Assembly (NCBI RefSeq): GCF_000247815.1
Contig: NC_021700.1
Span: 19,122,885 to 19,186,884, forward strand
Length of the DNA stretch: 64,000 nucleotides
Direction: 5' to 3'
Source: Ficedula albicollis
Taxonomy: Eukaryota; Chordata; Aves; Passeriformes; Muscicapidae
Shown here: one piece after another, positions 1 to 19,470 of the stretch
Layout of the letters: each line of letters opens with the position of its first letter
Position numbering within the stretch: position 1 is the stretch's first letter
The notes under the pieces: generated by a model
What the model was told of the DNA's origin: nothing
The model's input: only the letters and a program-made list of their open reading frames with translations
The model's database searches: none
Translations under genes and position numbers: made by a program

Positions 1-819
1 ATTAGGGTATGGCAAATTGGTAACATGTACAGACTAAGACCTCCTTCCTCTGTGAGACCAGGAAAAATACTGCTGTAGGAACCAATTACCTGGCTGCGAT
101 GCTAGCCTGCTGCACAAGTACTTCTGCCAAGTCTTCAGCTCCAGCTACTGTGCAATCATTTTTCAAATGCCCAGGCTCAGTTATTTATTCAGGACAGCTC
201 ATTTAAACAGCTAAATAATTGGTGGAGTCAGACCACATTTGGCCTCCAGCATTCCTTGGATGTCTGACCTCTAGAAGTGTACAAAAATTTATTACAAAAT
301 GTACAAGTCTGGAGTGGGATTGCAGCAGCTATTTGCCTTGACAAGCTCTCTGTCAATGCCAGTTCAGGGGTGCTGTCAAATCCAGAAAGACATTTACCCC
401 ATTTTTTTTTAATGAGATGAGCAATAACACAGCCACAACAGCTTGCAAAATATCCAATACATTTCCTTAAAATGCTTACTAAAACTATTTAGTGACATCT
501 TAACACAGAAAAACTGGGTTTTTATATCTCTTTCCATTAAATAGCTTGTAGGGCCTTTTTTGATCCAGTAATCTCTCATTACAGTTATGAGATAATACTT
601 CATTTACTTCTGCTGCGCTTACCTACAAAATACATTTATTTTTCTCAGTACATTTTTTTAAATGTCTTTCTTTCATGTACATTTTTCTTTATATATGCTT
701 TTAACGAAGATTTATCACTTAGTGTACGTGCAACAATGCAGAAGTTGCTTAAAATGCCATTTTCAGAGTAACAGTAGAACCATACAGGAAATGTAATTAA
801 TTTCCACACACATTCACAG
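1..819. other. AT-rich non-coding DNA
   Basis: No coding signal, RNA gene or recognised repeat is seen. Reading frames are short and unlike any family I know. Composition is typical of avian intergenic or intronic DNA. Confidence 0.6.
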
Positions 820-1850
820 ACAAGGAGGAGCACAGAGCCACGATGGGAGAAGCGATACCCCAACAGCCCAGTCACAGAAAGGGAGTCATCACCTGGGGAA
901 TTTATTGAAGAGGCTCCCCACTGCACCTTACAGACTGAACGGTTACTGCCATGGGGCATGGAACAAGTTATGGAATATCAGGGAAGAGCATTCTGGGCTT
1001 GGGTTAGATTCTGCCTGGGATGTCCAGGGGAGGAAGCAAAAGCGAGGGAAGAGACCGGTAAGGTGGTTTGCAGAGGAGTGAGCATGGCAAAATAGAGGGA
1101 TAAGGGGTTAATACAGGTGGCTAGTTCCTTTGTCAGACTGTGCCCTGTGCCAAATCCCCAGACCCTGTTCTGTCTGCTTATTAAACTGCACATCCTACTC
1201 TGCTCCTGGGAAAGGGGCTATGCATCCTATGCCAAAGCAACTGCAGCCAGACGGTTTATAGATGCATCAGTAACTGGACAAAGCCCCTGTGTATTTGTCA
1301 AAGAGCATCGAGACAAGCTAGCTGGTGAGCAGTCTGAGCAGCCTGGGAGCCTGTGCTGCCCCTGGAGAAGGCAGCTCGCAGAGAGCCCTGGTAGGATCTG
1401 CGTGTGTGAGTGAAAGGCAGCAGAGCCTGCCAGGGCTGGACCGGGCAGGGGCTCCAAGCCTGCTCAGGAGCGGATCCAAAGTGTGTGTGGGTGTCTGTGT
1501 GCACACACTCACACTGACAGAAGCGAGGGAACCAGGGACCAGCTGCTGGACACGTAACTACTGGGGCTTCAGGCCCCTCCTGGAGGGGCCATCCACATTT
1601 GCATGCCCCAATAACAGACCTTCATGCTGATCAGCCGGACGAGGACATGAGATGCAAACAGAGCTGTTTGGGCTTGCCTTGAGTGCCAAGTGGTTCTAGC
1701 TGTGCTGATATGTGTGGCCATGGCCATAATCGTGCGCTTATCAGTGCTGCACCCCGAGTGCCTGTGGGCAAGGCGTGCTCAAGCTGCATCCAGGCAGGCC
1801 CTGATAACGCCAACCTGCAGCACCTCACTTCTACCAGGCACTGCTGAAGA
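820..1850 (+). mobile_element. Probable endogenous retrovirus LTR-like remnant
   Basis: This block is clearly richer in G+C than its surroundings and has the look of an avian LTR. It has a purine-rich lead-in near 820-860. An ATTAAA polyadenylation-type hexamer lies at 1180-1185. It is followed by a region rich in CAG/CTG words, and by a GT/CA-rich stretch around 1480-1520. No gag, pol or env reading frame is visible, so at most it is a solo LTR or fragment. The plus orientation is inferred only from the hexamer. The ends are approximate, and I could not identify matching TG...CA termini or a target-site duplication. The part from about 1630 to 1850 may be a different sequence. The family assignment rests on resemblance recalled from other bird sequences, not on a comparison. 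Confidence 0.4.
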
Positions 1851-4800
1851 CACAAAAACCAAGATCATCTGCAAAACTGTACAAGTTGTTACACTGTAAA
1901 CCTTTAAAGCAAAAAAAAAACGTTACACCCCATAAAGCTGGAAGGACAATTCAAAAGAGAAACCACTACATTGTTTCAAGACCAAAAATCAGGACAAGTG
2001 GAGAATAGAAATCCTTGATGCAATCAACATTCAAGTTGCTGGAAACTTTAGTATCCATTACTAGCTCAGTAAATAAGTATGAATTATTTACTTTTTCTTT
2101 TTTTTTAGTGCTGTAAAAGAAAGAAGAAAAAAGAATCTGTTCAATCGGATCTTTGGTGGATGGTTTCATTTGAGCTGTGGAGGAGTTTTCAGTAATTAAT
2201 AGCCAGCTGCACATCCTGATATAATGCCAGATGGGTCCTGCGTCATTAAGCATTACTGAAACAAGTTGCTATTTATCAGGTAATGGTCCAGGAAAATAAA
2301 TCCTTGGAAAAGCAAAACAGTTTTCTTAAGAGGCAAGATGTATTTAAGATTAACCTGGTGGTCATTATTTAATTCCATTTAGGAAAAAGTAAGGGCAAAA
2401 AATGCTATTTCTTGTGCAAATTATTCATATATGAGAGGGACAAAATCTAGTACTAATCTGTTTTTATGATTCAAAGTTATTTTGACAAAATGATAACACA
2501 GTTGAACATTAGAATTCCCTGATACTTCTTTTAAGACGTTACTCTTTAGTTATTTATAGATTTGCCTAAAATTATTCACCCGGCCAGAAATTTTTATATT
2601 GGGTATAAATCCCAAGATTTTTCATTATTGATATTGTAGTCGTGCAAAAAGACGTTTTTGGGCGATAATGGGGCACCTACTCTCAGTCACATCCACATCC
2701 TTCAAAGATGATCTACATAGGCACCTCCCTCGATTTTGGCAGTGCTCAGATCTGAACTTTGGAGATAGACTAGTAAAAAGAGCATTCCCAACTGTAAAAA
2801 AGTTGATTTCAATACATGCTTTATGTTTTGTACTATTGAAGTACTAGAAATGCTGAATAGTTAGTTTCTGATTACAGCAACTTACTCCATATTAATGGAT
2901 AGTACTTCGTATTCCAAATCCCTATCTGTAGAACAGACCTGACAATATTTCGTCAGTGCTGTTACACCACAGCTTTAAATCTTTGTAAAGCACATAGCTT
3001 CTACAATGGGAGGAGTTTGTGAAGAAATAGGCCTTTTCAAATCTGGTGCAGATATTAAATTGTTTATTTTGAACAAGAAGTGCTGGGTTGTCGACTGAAC
3101 AAGAAATATTGGGCAACTGCCAAGGCAGTGGAGGGATAAGGTGTACTGTGGAAGCTACATTGTGCTTTAGTGCATTTGGAACAAGGAACTCACACGCATA
3201 GGAATGCCAAATTTCCAGTCACCATAAGGTGCAAATTACCAAAATTGTAACATTTCCTAACTTTTCTTTCAAATCTTCTTCTTTTAACAAGATTAGGTTT
3301 GTTTTCATGCAAGCTCATAAACCACAGTTTCACTCTTTGCTGCAAAGGTGATTTATCACGATGCTAAATTTATTCAAACAGCTGCATGTGAAATCATGCC
3401 TTAGTACATTCTGTAAACTTCAATGAGAGGAAACAAGGAGTCTATTAAAAAGCCTCTTTGCAACTACTTCATTTGCATGTGCCTAACAATGAGAATGAAA
3501 CTGGTGATTTCCACATTCCCCACCATTAAACTTCTTGAACGCTTGAGATTTACAAGGCATGATTGGTTTGGTACAGTCAGGAAAAGTATTTAAACACTTT
3601 AAAATACTTTTGTAATACTTCTACTAATATTTCAACTCTGAATCAGACTAGCAGCGTTATGTCCCACTATATGGAGGTACATGAAGTAGGGACAGATAAT
3701 TGTTGATAATGACATTGTCTTCAGAAGTGGGTATAAAATTTCTGGCCTTATATTTCTATTTCTGCCTACCCCCGGCTCTCAAGGGAAATAAATCCACCCC
3801 CAAAAAAAGCTTCTCGATAGAATAAATGACAAGACAGGAAAAAAAAAAAATAACTGTAAAAATAAAATTTCTACAGCAAGAACATTTAAAACAGTAAGAA
3901 AAAAGTCCAAGCTGCTAATATTCATCTATGCTATCATGTACTATCTTTCCACCTGAACACAGATAAATAGACGGCAAGGAACTGCACGACATCCGTAATT
4001 TTTTAAGAGCTATTTTTCAGACTTTTGGAATCACCTTATTTGAAAGAGGGCAAAACAAGGTTAAAGGCTGACAAACAATTGCCATCAACCTCAAAGATGT
4101 TCTATTTTTTACATATGGAAAAAAACAAGAACACAAACAAGATTTTTTTCAGTGAGAAACTGATGATACCTAACAGAACCCAGTATTCCCTAAGTTTTAT
4201 AAATCTAAATTTCAGTGAGTAACCAGTTCAGAAAAAAAAATATTAAACTACATTCCGAGTGAAAACAGAGGATGGTCTCTATACAACAGGTAGCTGTTAC
4301 TTGAGGGATTTCCTGCCAAAGGATGTTGAAGATGAAAAGGTTTTCAAAGTTTCCAGAAGACACTGGACAAAAGCTTAGGAAATACTTGAGTTGAAAATAA
4401 TTGGAGCTGGGAGAGTAGTTGTGGGAAGTTATGCACTTTCTCCTGTGAACATCTGCTTAAGGGCCAGAATGCCAGCCTAGAGGTACCATGGGTTTCACCC
4501 ATTACATCCATTCCGAAAGCACTGTTACACAATATAACCACCCACACACAATAAGATTGAACTAAAACAGTGTTGTCTGGACAAGATGATGTAGTATGAT
4601 CTACAGAACTAGAAAGCAGAAACTAACCTTCAGGACCCCACAAACATTTTGTCCTTACCGTGCACGTCTCTCTACCTTTGAATTCCACCCTGCCTCTGCC
4701 CCTGAATCTGAATTAAACTCATCAGGGCAGAGGTTACTTCTTACTATGAATTCCAACAATGTCAGCTATCAAAACAAAAGTTTTAATCTTAATTATAATC

Positions 4801-5222
4801 TTTACAGTCAGCTGTAATAGTAACAAATAACATATATTTTAAAAACAAACAGAACTGGTGAAACTGCTTCCCATGCTTCCCCTTATCCCCCTGTAAATTT
4901 GGCAAACAGAAAGGAATGTTACTAATTACCTTTCCAAAATGAACTTCGATATTCTTATAGGAAACACAATATTCAATAAAAAAAGTTTACCATTACAATG
5001 AAATATCCTAGAAAATACAGAAATAAAATAAATAATGATTTTTTTTAAAAAGCCCTTCAGTTCTCTCACACAAGAAATATTTTTAATAATAAGCTACCCA
5101 TGCAAACATAAAAGTATATTTAAAATATTATGTTCCTGATTTCTTTCTAGAGTAGTGTCCATTATACAACTGGGTCACTATTACACTAAAGTGAGAGAAG
5201 AACCTTAGAATTGCAGATCCAA
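1851..5222. other. AT-rich non-coding DNA
   Basis: No gene is supported. Short frames here (for example 2922-3116 and 4344-4547) have no recognisable motif and no splice or promoter context. Short A-runs occur near 1911, 3839 and 4232. Nothing else stands out. Confidence 0.6.
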
Positions 5223-5884
<662 letters not shown>

Positions 5885-8800
5885 GCATAAAAGCAATTTA
5901 TAACTCTTACAGGGAAAGGTATGCATTTTATCATTTTCAGGACTGGGGGAGGGGGAATTCAGGAGGTGGAAAGTGACATTCCTGTAGTTTAAATATAAAC
6001 TAAAATATACCTTTGGCATTTAGGTTAGAAGCTGTCTTTATCTTTCTAGCTCCAACCCTGACAGACAGAGAAAATCACTGTATTATCAAGGGAGATTTGG
6101 GAAATATTCAAAATTTACATTTATCTATAATCTTCTCATATGAAATGTCACAGAAGACAGTTTGATAGCCTAGAACTTTTTGTGGTCCTTCCCGAATCTA
6201 AATCTAATGTGACTTGTGCAACAGCACCATATTCAAGAATTGGTGTCAAACATATAATGCAAGCTGCTAAGATGAAGACAGAATTGAACAAAGTTGTGTT
6301 TTTTCAGTATTTGAAAGAGCTCTATTAACCTCTGACACATAGTCTTTCCTGTAAAACATCTTATAAAGCCCAGTACTTCATATCTGCAAATGCCATATTG
6401 CACAGAATGGTTGTAATACCTGCTATAAAAAATCATGAAAATTAAGATACTAGATTTTCATTACAGACATTTCATTATTTCCTCCAAAGGAAGGAATTGA
6501 AATAAAGATAGGCCTCAATGCTTTTGTTATTCTAAATGCAAAATGAACTGAAAACCAGATATGGCTTTAGTGTCCTTATGACTGAGAAACAAACAGGATG
6601 TGCATGTGAAAATGAAAATTTCAAATATTCTGTCATTGGGTTCTCTTAATCCTTTCAACAAACACTCTTTGTGCAGCTCATGTTCTAATTTAGCAAGACA
6701 ATAAGTAAGAAAAGAGAAAAAATCACAGTAGGTGAAATTGGGCCTTTTAATATATTGCAAATATATTGATATCCTTGAGATTTATAGGCCATCTCATCCC
6801 CCTCAAATTTTACATTGATATGTTTTTGTTACTAATAAACTTAACCTGTATCTGTTGAAGAAAACCACGATGCAAAAAAGGTACTTCACAGTGGAAAGAA
6901 CTAGTCTGAAGATCAATGAGTCTCATCTCCTAATGGTTATAAAAATTGGGTTGAGAAAGACGTGTTTTCATTATATATAAAGTGGTAGGAAAGACCTTAA
7001 AGTGACAAATGAGGCATAGCACTTGTTTTCTCTAAAAGTTTTCCTGCTTTTCTGAAAATTTCAAGTAATCCATGTTTGACCAAAGCAAATCACAATAAAA
7101 ATTAAAACATCATAAGTCCTTCTTTCTCAGTTTAACAATATCATGTATCACTTCTTCTGGTTGAGCTGGAGGCAGAAGCATTCATGCTCTCTTAAGAAAC
7201 AGAGCTATACTATTCTCTCAGGAAGAAAAATTCCAGCCAGTAACTCCTACCTATATTCCCAAAACAAGTTCAGCGTTCCTACAAGTGCCACACAAAAATC
7301 AAGTATTACAATTTCGTTTATGTGTATACAATTTATAGTTTAACTGTTCTTTATTTCAAAGAGAGAATAAAAGGTGTTACTTCAAAATTAAGTAAAAGAT
7401 CTTTGTCTCTCAAAAAAAAAAAAAAGAACCTTTTAAAATTATCACCATCAAGTTTGATAATATATGGATTTCCACTTAATTACTTCCACAAACTACATCT
7501 TGATCTGTAAGAAACCTTGGCTTATTGCATAATAATATGTCCCTCAAATTCAACTACAAACTTGGGGGATATCAAGGCCTCTTATCTTCTGACTCCCATC
7601 TTAAAAAAATTGTGTTTTCAAAAAGAAGTCTGAGTGAAATATAAAATGATAATTTTTAAAAATAATCTTAATAGATGAGATATAGTGAAAATTCAAATAT
7701 TTTAATTGGCATAAGACTCTAAGACTAGTGAAAAAGATCTTCCCAAAGCACTTAAGCCACAGAGTGATACTGGACATAAAGTTTTGTCAAGAATAATTAG
7801 TGTATGAAAACAGAGGCCACTGTGTAATTTATACACAAATTTAAATATTTTATTCTATGGCTCATGTACAGGGCAGACTCAACAAAACCCAAAATATTAA
7901 TATCAATATTTAATCTATTAGATAAATAAGCAGCTCTGAAAAGAAGAAAATAATGTAATTAAAGAAGCCTGCTGAAACACTGATTCACAGAAAAAAAGCC
8001 AGTAGTTTCGGAATGGTATTAGAGACTGCTACTGATTCCATCTCTGCACTTTCAGTGGGTATTATTAATGCCATGTAATTTTAGGCTAGTTAGTACCTTG
8101 TGAAAGCATAGTTTCAAAACTATTCAGAATGCTAAAAAACAGAGAGGAGTTTGACCTCCAAGAGCTGCCATCCTTTTACAGAGGACATTATCATGAGTAA
8201 TAAGCACACTGTGGCTTTGATGAGCGTGAGCCTCAGGTCCTCCACCCCACACAGCCCACTGAGCTGAGTACTGGGCTGTGGGGCAATTTGGCTTTTTCCT
8301 TGCCACAGCATAACAGCTAAGGACTTCAGGGAATCCCTGAGAGCACAGCAGCTCAGTCAATGTGCTATTTCTCGTGTACAGGGAGGGGGCCACTTCCAGG
8401 CAGAAACCCTAATGGGACTTGGTGTCCTGTTTAAGACAATAAAATGCTGTTTGACACAACATCTTTTGTTTCATATTCCTAAAAGGCAAAATGTTTATCC
8501 TCAGGAATTTGGTTTGACATTGAAAAGTGTACAAACAATGAACTTCCTAATTTTGGTGATAGCTAAAAATAAAATAATTCTCAACTATCATAATAAATGG
8601 AAAGCTATCCAGACACAGTTTTCAAATTCACAACTTGGAGCTGGGAACATACACAATAATGCCTTGATTTTGACAAATATTTAGTAAGCTCAGCCCTCTT
8701 TGAGTCATGTCTATATATTCTAAAATTAGAACTATTTCACTGGTTCCAAAAATCAGTCTCTTGTGCCAGCAAGTGATTTTTTTAAATTTTAGTTTAATTT

Positions 8801-9227
8801 TTAAGATCTTCAAATTTTTAATTAAGCAAAGATATAATTTAATTTTGTGGGATAGGGATCTTGATTATTTCAAATACCTTTTAACCAAGATTTTTCTTTC
8901 AAGCATGTTGATTTCAATAGATCCGGATTCAAATACAAAAGAAATTGCAGTGAAAGGAAAAACTGAGAGAACCTCCACCTCTTACACCAGACTAAAAAGT
9001 GGGTGGTAATTTAAAAATGGAAACCATTCTTTTTCATTTTCCTCAACCTGTCTCAGTATGCTCTTCTCTGCTCAGCAGTGAGTGGTTGGAAAGACATGAC
9101 CATGGTACCTCAGGCTGACAATAAGAAATAATTGGCTACTTCAGCAGTAACACATATCAATTTAAAGAGAAATAATTAAATGTCAAAGAAATATAAAAAT
9201 TTATTTAAACCTAGTAAACAATTGCTA
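5885..9227. other. AT-rich non-coding DNA
   Basis: No gene or recognised transposon is seen. A slightly GC-richer patch at about 8130-8400 has a 90-codon minus-strand frame with no family resemblance. An AATAAA lies at about 8439 on the plus strand, with no supporting transcript structure. Short A-runs occur near 7411. Confidence 0.55.
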
Positions 9228-9320
9228 GAGAAAAAGAGAAAAAAGAGAAAAAGAGAAAAAGAGAAAAAGAGAAAAAGGGAAAAAGTGAAAAAGGGAGAAT
9301 GAAGGGGGAAGGAAAAGGGG
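9228..9320 (+). repeat. Purine microsatellite, (GAGAAAAA)n-type
   Basis: The plus strand is almost entirely A and G for about 90 bases. The repeating core is AGAAAA, with units of six to eight bases, drifting into GGGAAAAAG and GGAAGG at the right edge. Mirror-symmetric purine tracts like this can adopt triplex (H-DNA) structures. That is a general property and not something shown here. Confidence 0.85.
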
Positions 9321-12300
9321 ACCAATAGTCCTACCTGATGTTTAATAATTTTACAATTATGAAAGAAAGCTCACTCAAAAAATCTCAATGTGAAGTCATG
9401 ATTCTGCAGAATCAAGCCTTAAAAAAATCAGTTCACTAATTAATGTACGATTTTCAAAGATATTTAAGTGGGTCATTTGAAAATCCTAACACAAGTTTTC
9501 ATTCCTGTTATTAGAATGGAAAGAGCATTTTAAAATACCAAAACAAAATTACAGAATAAAAATAAAATCAGGTATTCAGGGTGTTTTGTTCCTACAACTA
9601 TGGCACTTTCTCACATACCTTTTGAAAACATTTTTCTGAACAGAGATCTATCAGAGACAGCAACTATATTGTAGTGCTTCTGAAAATTATTTAACATGGG
9701 CATAATTTTCAAGTTATCCACATTCTGTGCTTTTAAAGAATATCTAGAGCATCACCATCTCACCTAATTATTTTCACAACCTAATCAAGCTTTCCCCTAA
9801 ATCTAACCCGAGTTTTTGGGTTTCCACTGTATCAATTATCTTTTAGACACTTCAAATTAGAATTCTATTTAATGTTCAGTCAGACTAGATTCATGCCTAC
9901 TGGAAAACAAAAGACCATCTACTCTAGAAGATTTTACTTATCCTTACATTCCTTGTAGCAATGTACATTTCATCCTGTTAGCAGATCCATAGGATTATTC
10001 TGCAATTAATATGATCAGTAATATTACATTACTTTGGCTTGAGTTTTTTGTTTTTCCTTCCTGACTGTAATGAGAACACAGGTCCTTTTTTTTACCAAAA
10101 AACTTTGTCCAAAAGTCTGCACATGATCCTTTTTTCAGTAAGTGAATGTCAAAATAAAAGGGCTTAATGATGAGACAGTAGAAGTGAAGTCCAATTATAT
10201 TAAAACAGGTGTCTGATGTGTTGCAAAGTGAAAGATATCATTAGGACTAGAGAAAAAGGAGAAGAGTAGTCACATGGATCTTTAAGAGTGATACCAGCAA
10301 CATTGGTGAGAATAATAGCTGCTGACGTCTCAATGAAATTAGCTACAGCAGAGCTGGATTATGAGGCACTGAAATAGTACTCTGAGAACTCAGAACTGAC
10401 CTATTAATCACATACAGAGCTAAAAAGCCCTACTGGGTACTAAAATCTCACCAATGAGAATACAATTCACTAGAAACTTTCTGATATTTATAGTCACAGT
10501 CTATACACAGAAGTAGGGTATGTGAGAAAAAAAAAATCATGCAATAAGTATTCTGAAACTTCTGCTGGAGGTATTTCATCTTGATTGAGTGGAGGTGAAA
10601 AATCACACCAAGAAAATAACATGAGATGTTTGCCAGTTTGCCATTTTTCAGAAAATGTTTTCTCAAAAAGCTACTACCCTTAAAAAAATTAAGGAGAGAA
10701 AATGCTTCATTAGGTTCCAGCAGCAATCATGTTTTCCATCCTGTGTGTTATTTGAATCAGGGTTCTACAATGCAAGATACGCAGATAGAAACTATATAGA
10801 AAAAACACATAGAGATACAAATGTTGTCTTATGAAGGAAAGATGTAGGTATTTAATAGGAACTAAAAGTAACTCAAAATATAATCATAAAACTACTGCAA
10901 ATAATAGTGAAATGTGAAATGCAAATAAGCACCAAATGTACCAAGCATTATTGAAGAAATAAAAAATAATGCATTCGTAATTATGATTCAAATTACATGC
11001 TTGAAATGTTACCTGGAAGCTATTGAACAAATAGCTTATAAAAATAATCTTTTAAATCATCTATCCTTTCTGTCTAGTGAGGAAAAGCATAACTATGTAA
11101 CATGCTGCCAAATACTCAAGCTAAATCAAAATAGAAACTATTTCTATAATTGAATGGGGTAGAAAAAACATAGTATGCTTGTCACTCTGTTTCAGATACT
11201 ACATTACAATATGTACAAAGGAACTAAAGTGATATAAAATTTCACCCAAATAATTCATAAATAATGTAAGAGAAAATCAGACTCTCAGTTAAAGATATAC
11301 AAGCTCTTATTAGCAGTTCAGCATGTTAGCAAAAACAAACCTTAATATATTACTTTAGGTTACTTAGTTTATTAGAAAACATTAGAATTCAGAAATTACA
11401 AAAAAGCATGCACTTTGTCCGAGCATAGAATTCAGAGAGAAAATCTTCAGCAGAAATAATAGAATTATTAGATTTGTGATGCATGGATAATAAGTACACT
11501 GTTTACTTTTCATTTAATAGATTATTATCTTGAGACCAGTTTAAAGGGATATTTCATACTGGATCAGGTTGAAAATACTTGAATTACACAGCATAGTGAA
11601 ATTGAAAGCTATCATCAAAGTTATGTTCAATTATAGAAAGCAGTTGTGCTCAGCCATGTTAGTTTTTTTGATCCAAATGAGGTGTGAACCCTAAGTATTA
11701 AAGGATTATAAAATAATCTAACAAGGAAAGGGAAAAGAAGTTTCCAAATAATATTGTTGAAGTAAATATATTTTTGATTTGGTTTCTCATTAAAAAAAAA
11801 AAAAAACCTTAAAAATCAATTTGGATTATTCATAAATTATTTTTAATCTGTTTTTCTCACTGAGATGAAAAACCCATTGAGGTAAGAAGCTGCTGCTAGG
11901 GGCATCATAATTTATTAAGCAGCTCTGCCATGAGACAATAGCATCTACATTTAATTGCTTCTGCTGTTTGCTGATTGTCCTATTCACCTTGATACAGAAC
12001 CACTAGAGGAGGACTCTACGTAAAATGTAAAACGTCTCAGCAAAAAGAACTGCAATAAACATCTGTAACATTACTATGTGGCCTAGTATTCAGGGCATTC
12101 TATAAGTCTGTGGAATGTGAGAAAACAAACTCTCTGCATTCTTGCTCTTATTTTTGGTGGATGAGGATACCATTAGAACCATAAACTCTCATTAGAGCAG
12201 ACTACTCCAGCACAAAACTACCTTTATTCAATGAACAACCCTTTAAAACGTCAAAATTACTCAAGTAATTTAAGCCAAAAGTGCTCTTGGTATTGACGGG

Positions 12301-13497
12301 AACCAAAGAATGGTTTTAAAATAATGCCTTGGTGAAAAAGTTTTCTACTGCTATAAATCCCGTTTTCAAAAGTTTAAATGACTTTTTGAACTTTCTTCAT
12401 AAGTCTATTATTACACCAAGAACCTACTTTTTTTACAGTTTAATCAATTTTTTTCCTTGTTTTCATAACTTTAAAAGAAGTAGATGATCACTAGACTGTA
12501 GCAATTAACTTTGGAGAAGGTAAATAATTCATACATAATTTTTTGAAAAATATATTATTAGTTAAAATATGAGAACCCAAATGCATATCAAGTATAATTC
12601 AAAATATACTTAAATATTAAGTCTACACATTTTACATATCACTTATACTTACTTATATGAGCACCACTAAAGCAGTTCTACTAGATCCCTGTTGTTCCAA
12701 AATTTTAGTCCTCAAAAATGGCAGGTAAAAAAATGCAAACCAACAAAGAAAGCAAATGCAAAAAAAAATCCCCAACCAACCAATCAACCAACCAAACAGA
12801 AAAAAAAAAAAAGTTAAATTAATTCATTCACCAAAATGCATTTTCTAGCTGCCTTATTGCCACAGGTTCCACATTGTACAAAACCTCTTCATGGCTATTT
12901 TTAACGTGCAACAGTCAATTATTTTCATGCCTTTCTCCAATATGCTACTGAAAGTCTGTTCCAACGGCCAATTAAATCCCATTGATTTCTTCTATTTTGC
13001 CAACACAGCTCTAAGAGGAAAGTATTAGAAAATCCAATGATCTATAGATAAATCTGCCTAGCTGTGTTTGTTAAACTTGCCCTTAAAACTCTTCCACAGT
13101 AGAGGACCCACAGGTGAGACATTCTTTTACCATCTCAAACACATCTTTATCAAGGGCTACTTTTCTAAAATCATGTTGTTTTTCTCTTAATAAGAATTCT
13201 CTTAGATTCTGCCATCACATATAATTGCAGATATGTATTTAGAATAAAAAAATTATCCAATATTTGCCATTCTATTTCACAGTGCACAAAGAATTCTGAT
13301 GTTCAGTAGTTGAAAACCTATGTACAGAAACAATATATATATCACCAAACATATTTGCACACTAGTTTTTTATTTCTCTGTCCTGACTTCTAATGTAAAG
13401 AAAAAGAACTCAATAGTATCATATATTATTTTCTCCTGATAAGAAAGCTGCAGTGATTCATAAAGGAAAATCTCACTTGCAAATCCTTGGCAATGTC
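9321..13497. other. AT-rich non-coding DNA
   Basis: About 4 kb without any supported gene. There are almost no long open frames; the only one of note is 10448-10726 on the minus strand, which has no recognisable motif. Only simple repeats are visible, such as the A-run at about 11792-11806. Confidence 0.6.
12760..12812 (+). repeat. Short A-run / CCAA simple repeat
   Basis: An A-run is followed by several CAAC/CCAA tetramers (about 12770-12796) and a second A-run. It is a low-complexity tract with no flanking element that I can identify. Confidence 0.75.
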
Positions 13498-14895
13498 ATG
13501 GCGGCCAGGTGAAGTCCCCAGAGACTGGAAAAAGGAAAACCTTGATCGATTTTTAAAAAGGGTGAAAAGAGGGCTCTAGGAACTACTGGCCTGTTAGCTT
13601 CAGCTCTGCTCCTGGGAAGATCATGGAGCAATCCTCCCAGAAACTGTGCTAAGGTTCTCAGAGGACCTGGAGGTGATTCAAAACAGCCAACAGCTTCACC
13701 AAGGGCAACCTGCCTGACACACCTGGAGGCCTTTTATGATGAAATGACTACATCAGTAAACAAAGGAAGGGCTATGGACATCCTGGACTTCTGTAAAGTC
13801 TTTGACAAGGTACCCCACAACATCCTTCTCTTCAAATTGGAGAGAGATGAATTTGATGGATAGACTATGTGGTGGATGAAATTGGCTGGATGGCTGCATT
13901 CAGAGAGTAGTGGTAACGAGCTCAATGTCTGGATGGAGATCAGTGATGAGTGGTCCCACAGGGATCTATACTCGGACCAGGACTGATTACTATATTCAAT
14001 TACAGAGCAGGATCATGTAAGTTTGCAGATGATTCCAAGATAACTGGGGCCATTGACAGGCCTGAAGGATTGAATACCAGCCAGCAGGACCTGGACAAGC
14101 TCAAGAATTTAAAATTCACGTGAATTTTAAGAGATTGAATAAGGTCAGGTGCAAAGTCCTGCATCTGAGTTAGGGCAACAGTCAACATCAACACAGGCTG
14201 GAGGATAAAATGATTGAGAGCAGCCCTGTCCACAAGGACTTGGGGGTGCTGGTGGTGAGAAGCTGGACATGACCCAGTCATGGGAACTCAGCCCAGAGAG
14301 CCAAACGTGTGCTGGGCTGCATCCAGAGCAGTGTAGGCAGCAGGGCAGGGAGGAGATTCTGCCCCTCTGCTCTGCTTTCGTGAGATCCCACCTGGAGTAC
14401 AGTGTCCAGCTCTGGAGTACTCAGCACATGTCAGAAAGACGTGGACCTGTTGGAGTGAGTTCAGAGGAGGGACTGATCAGAGGGGTAGAACAGCTTAACT
14501 ACAAATACAGACTAAGAGAACTGGGACTGTTCACCACGAAGTCTCCAAGGTAACCTTATAGTGGTTTTTCAGTACTGAGAGGGAGCTTATAGGAAAGATG
14601 AGGACGGACCTCTTAACAGAGTGATAGGGGCAAGGGATAATGGTTTTAAGCTGAAAGAAGGTAGACACAGTCTAGAACTAAGAGAGAATTTTTTTGTAAT
14701 GAGGGTAGTGAAATATTGGAACAAGTTGCCTAGAGAGGTGGTGGACGTCCTTTTCCTGGAAACATTCAAGGTCAAGCTGGAAAGGGGCTCTGGGTAATCT
14801 GATCTAGTTGAAGATGTCCCTGCTTATTATGGAGAGGGTTGGACTAGATGACCTTTAAAGGTCCTCTCCAACCCAAACCATTATTTGATTCTATG
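13498..14895 (+). mobile_element. CR1 LINE fragment, ORF2 remnant plus 3' end
   Basis: This is a 5'-truncated CR1 non-LTR retrotransposon in plus orientation. The left part translates in pieces as CR1 reverse transcriptase. The motif-A region (DILDFCKVFDKVPHN) lies at about 13776-13820, and an intact FADD active-site box at 14022-14033. Downstream come the CR1 stretches encoding PLCSAFVRSHLEYSVQLW (about 14358-14415) and RLRELGLF (about 14510-14532). Stops and frameshifts break the frame many times, so no protein is made. The right end (about 14835-14895) is the typical CR1 3' tail, GGTTGGACTAGATGACCTTT, followed by a final GATTCTATG-type motif. It is much more decayed than the copy at 23.7 kb, so it is probably an old insertion. 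Confidence 0.93.
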
Positions 14896-19470
<4,575 letters not shown>

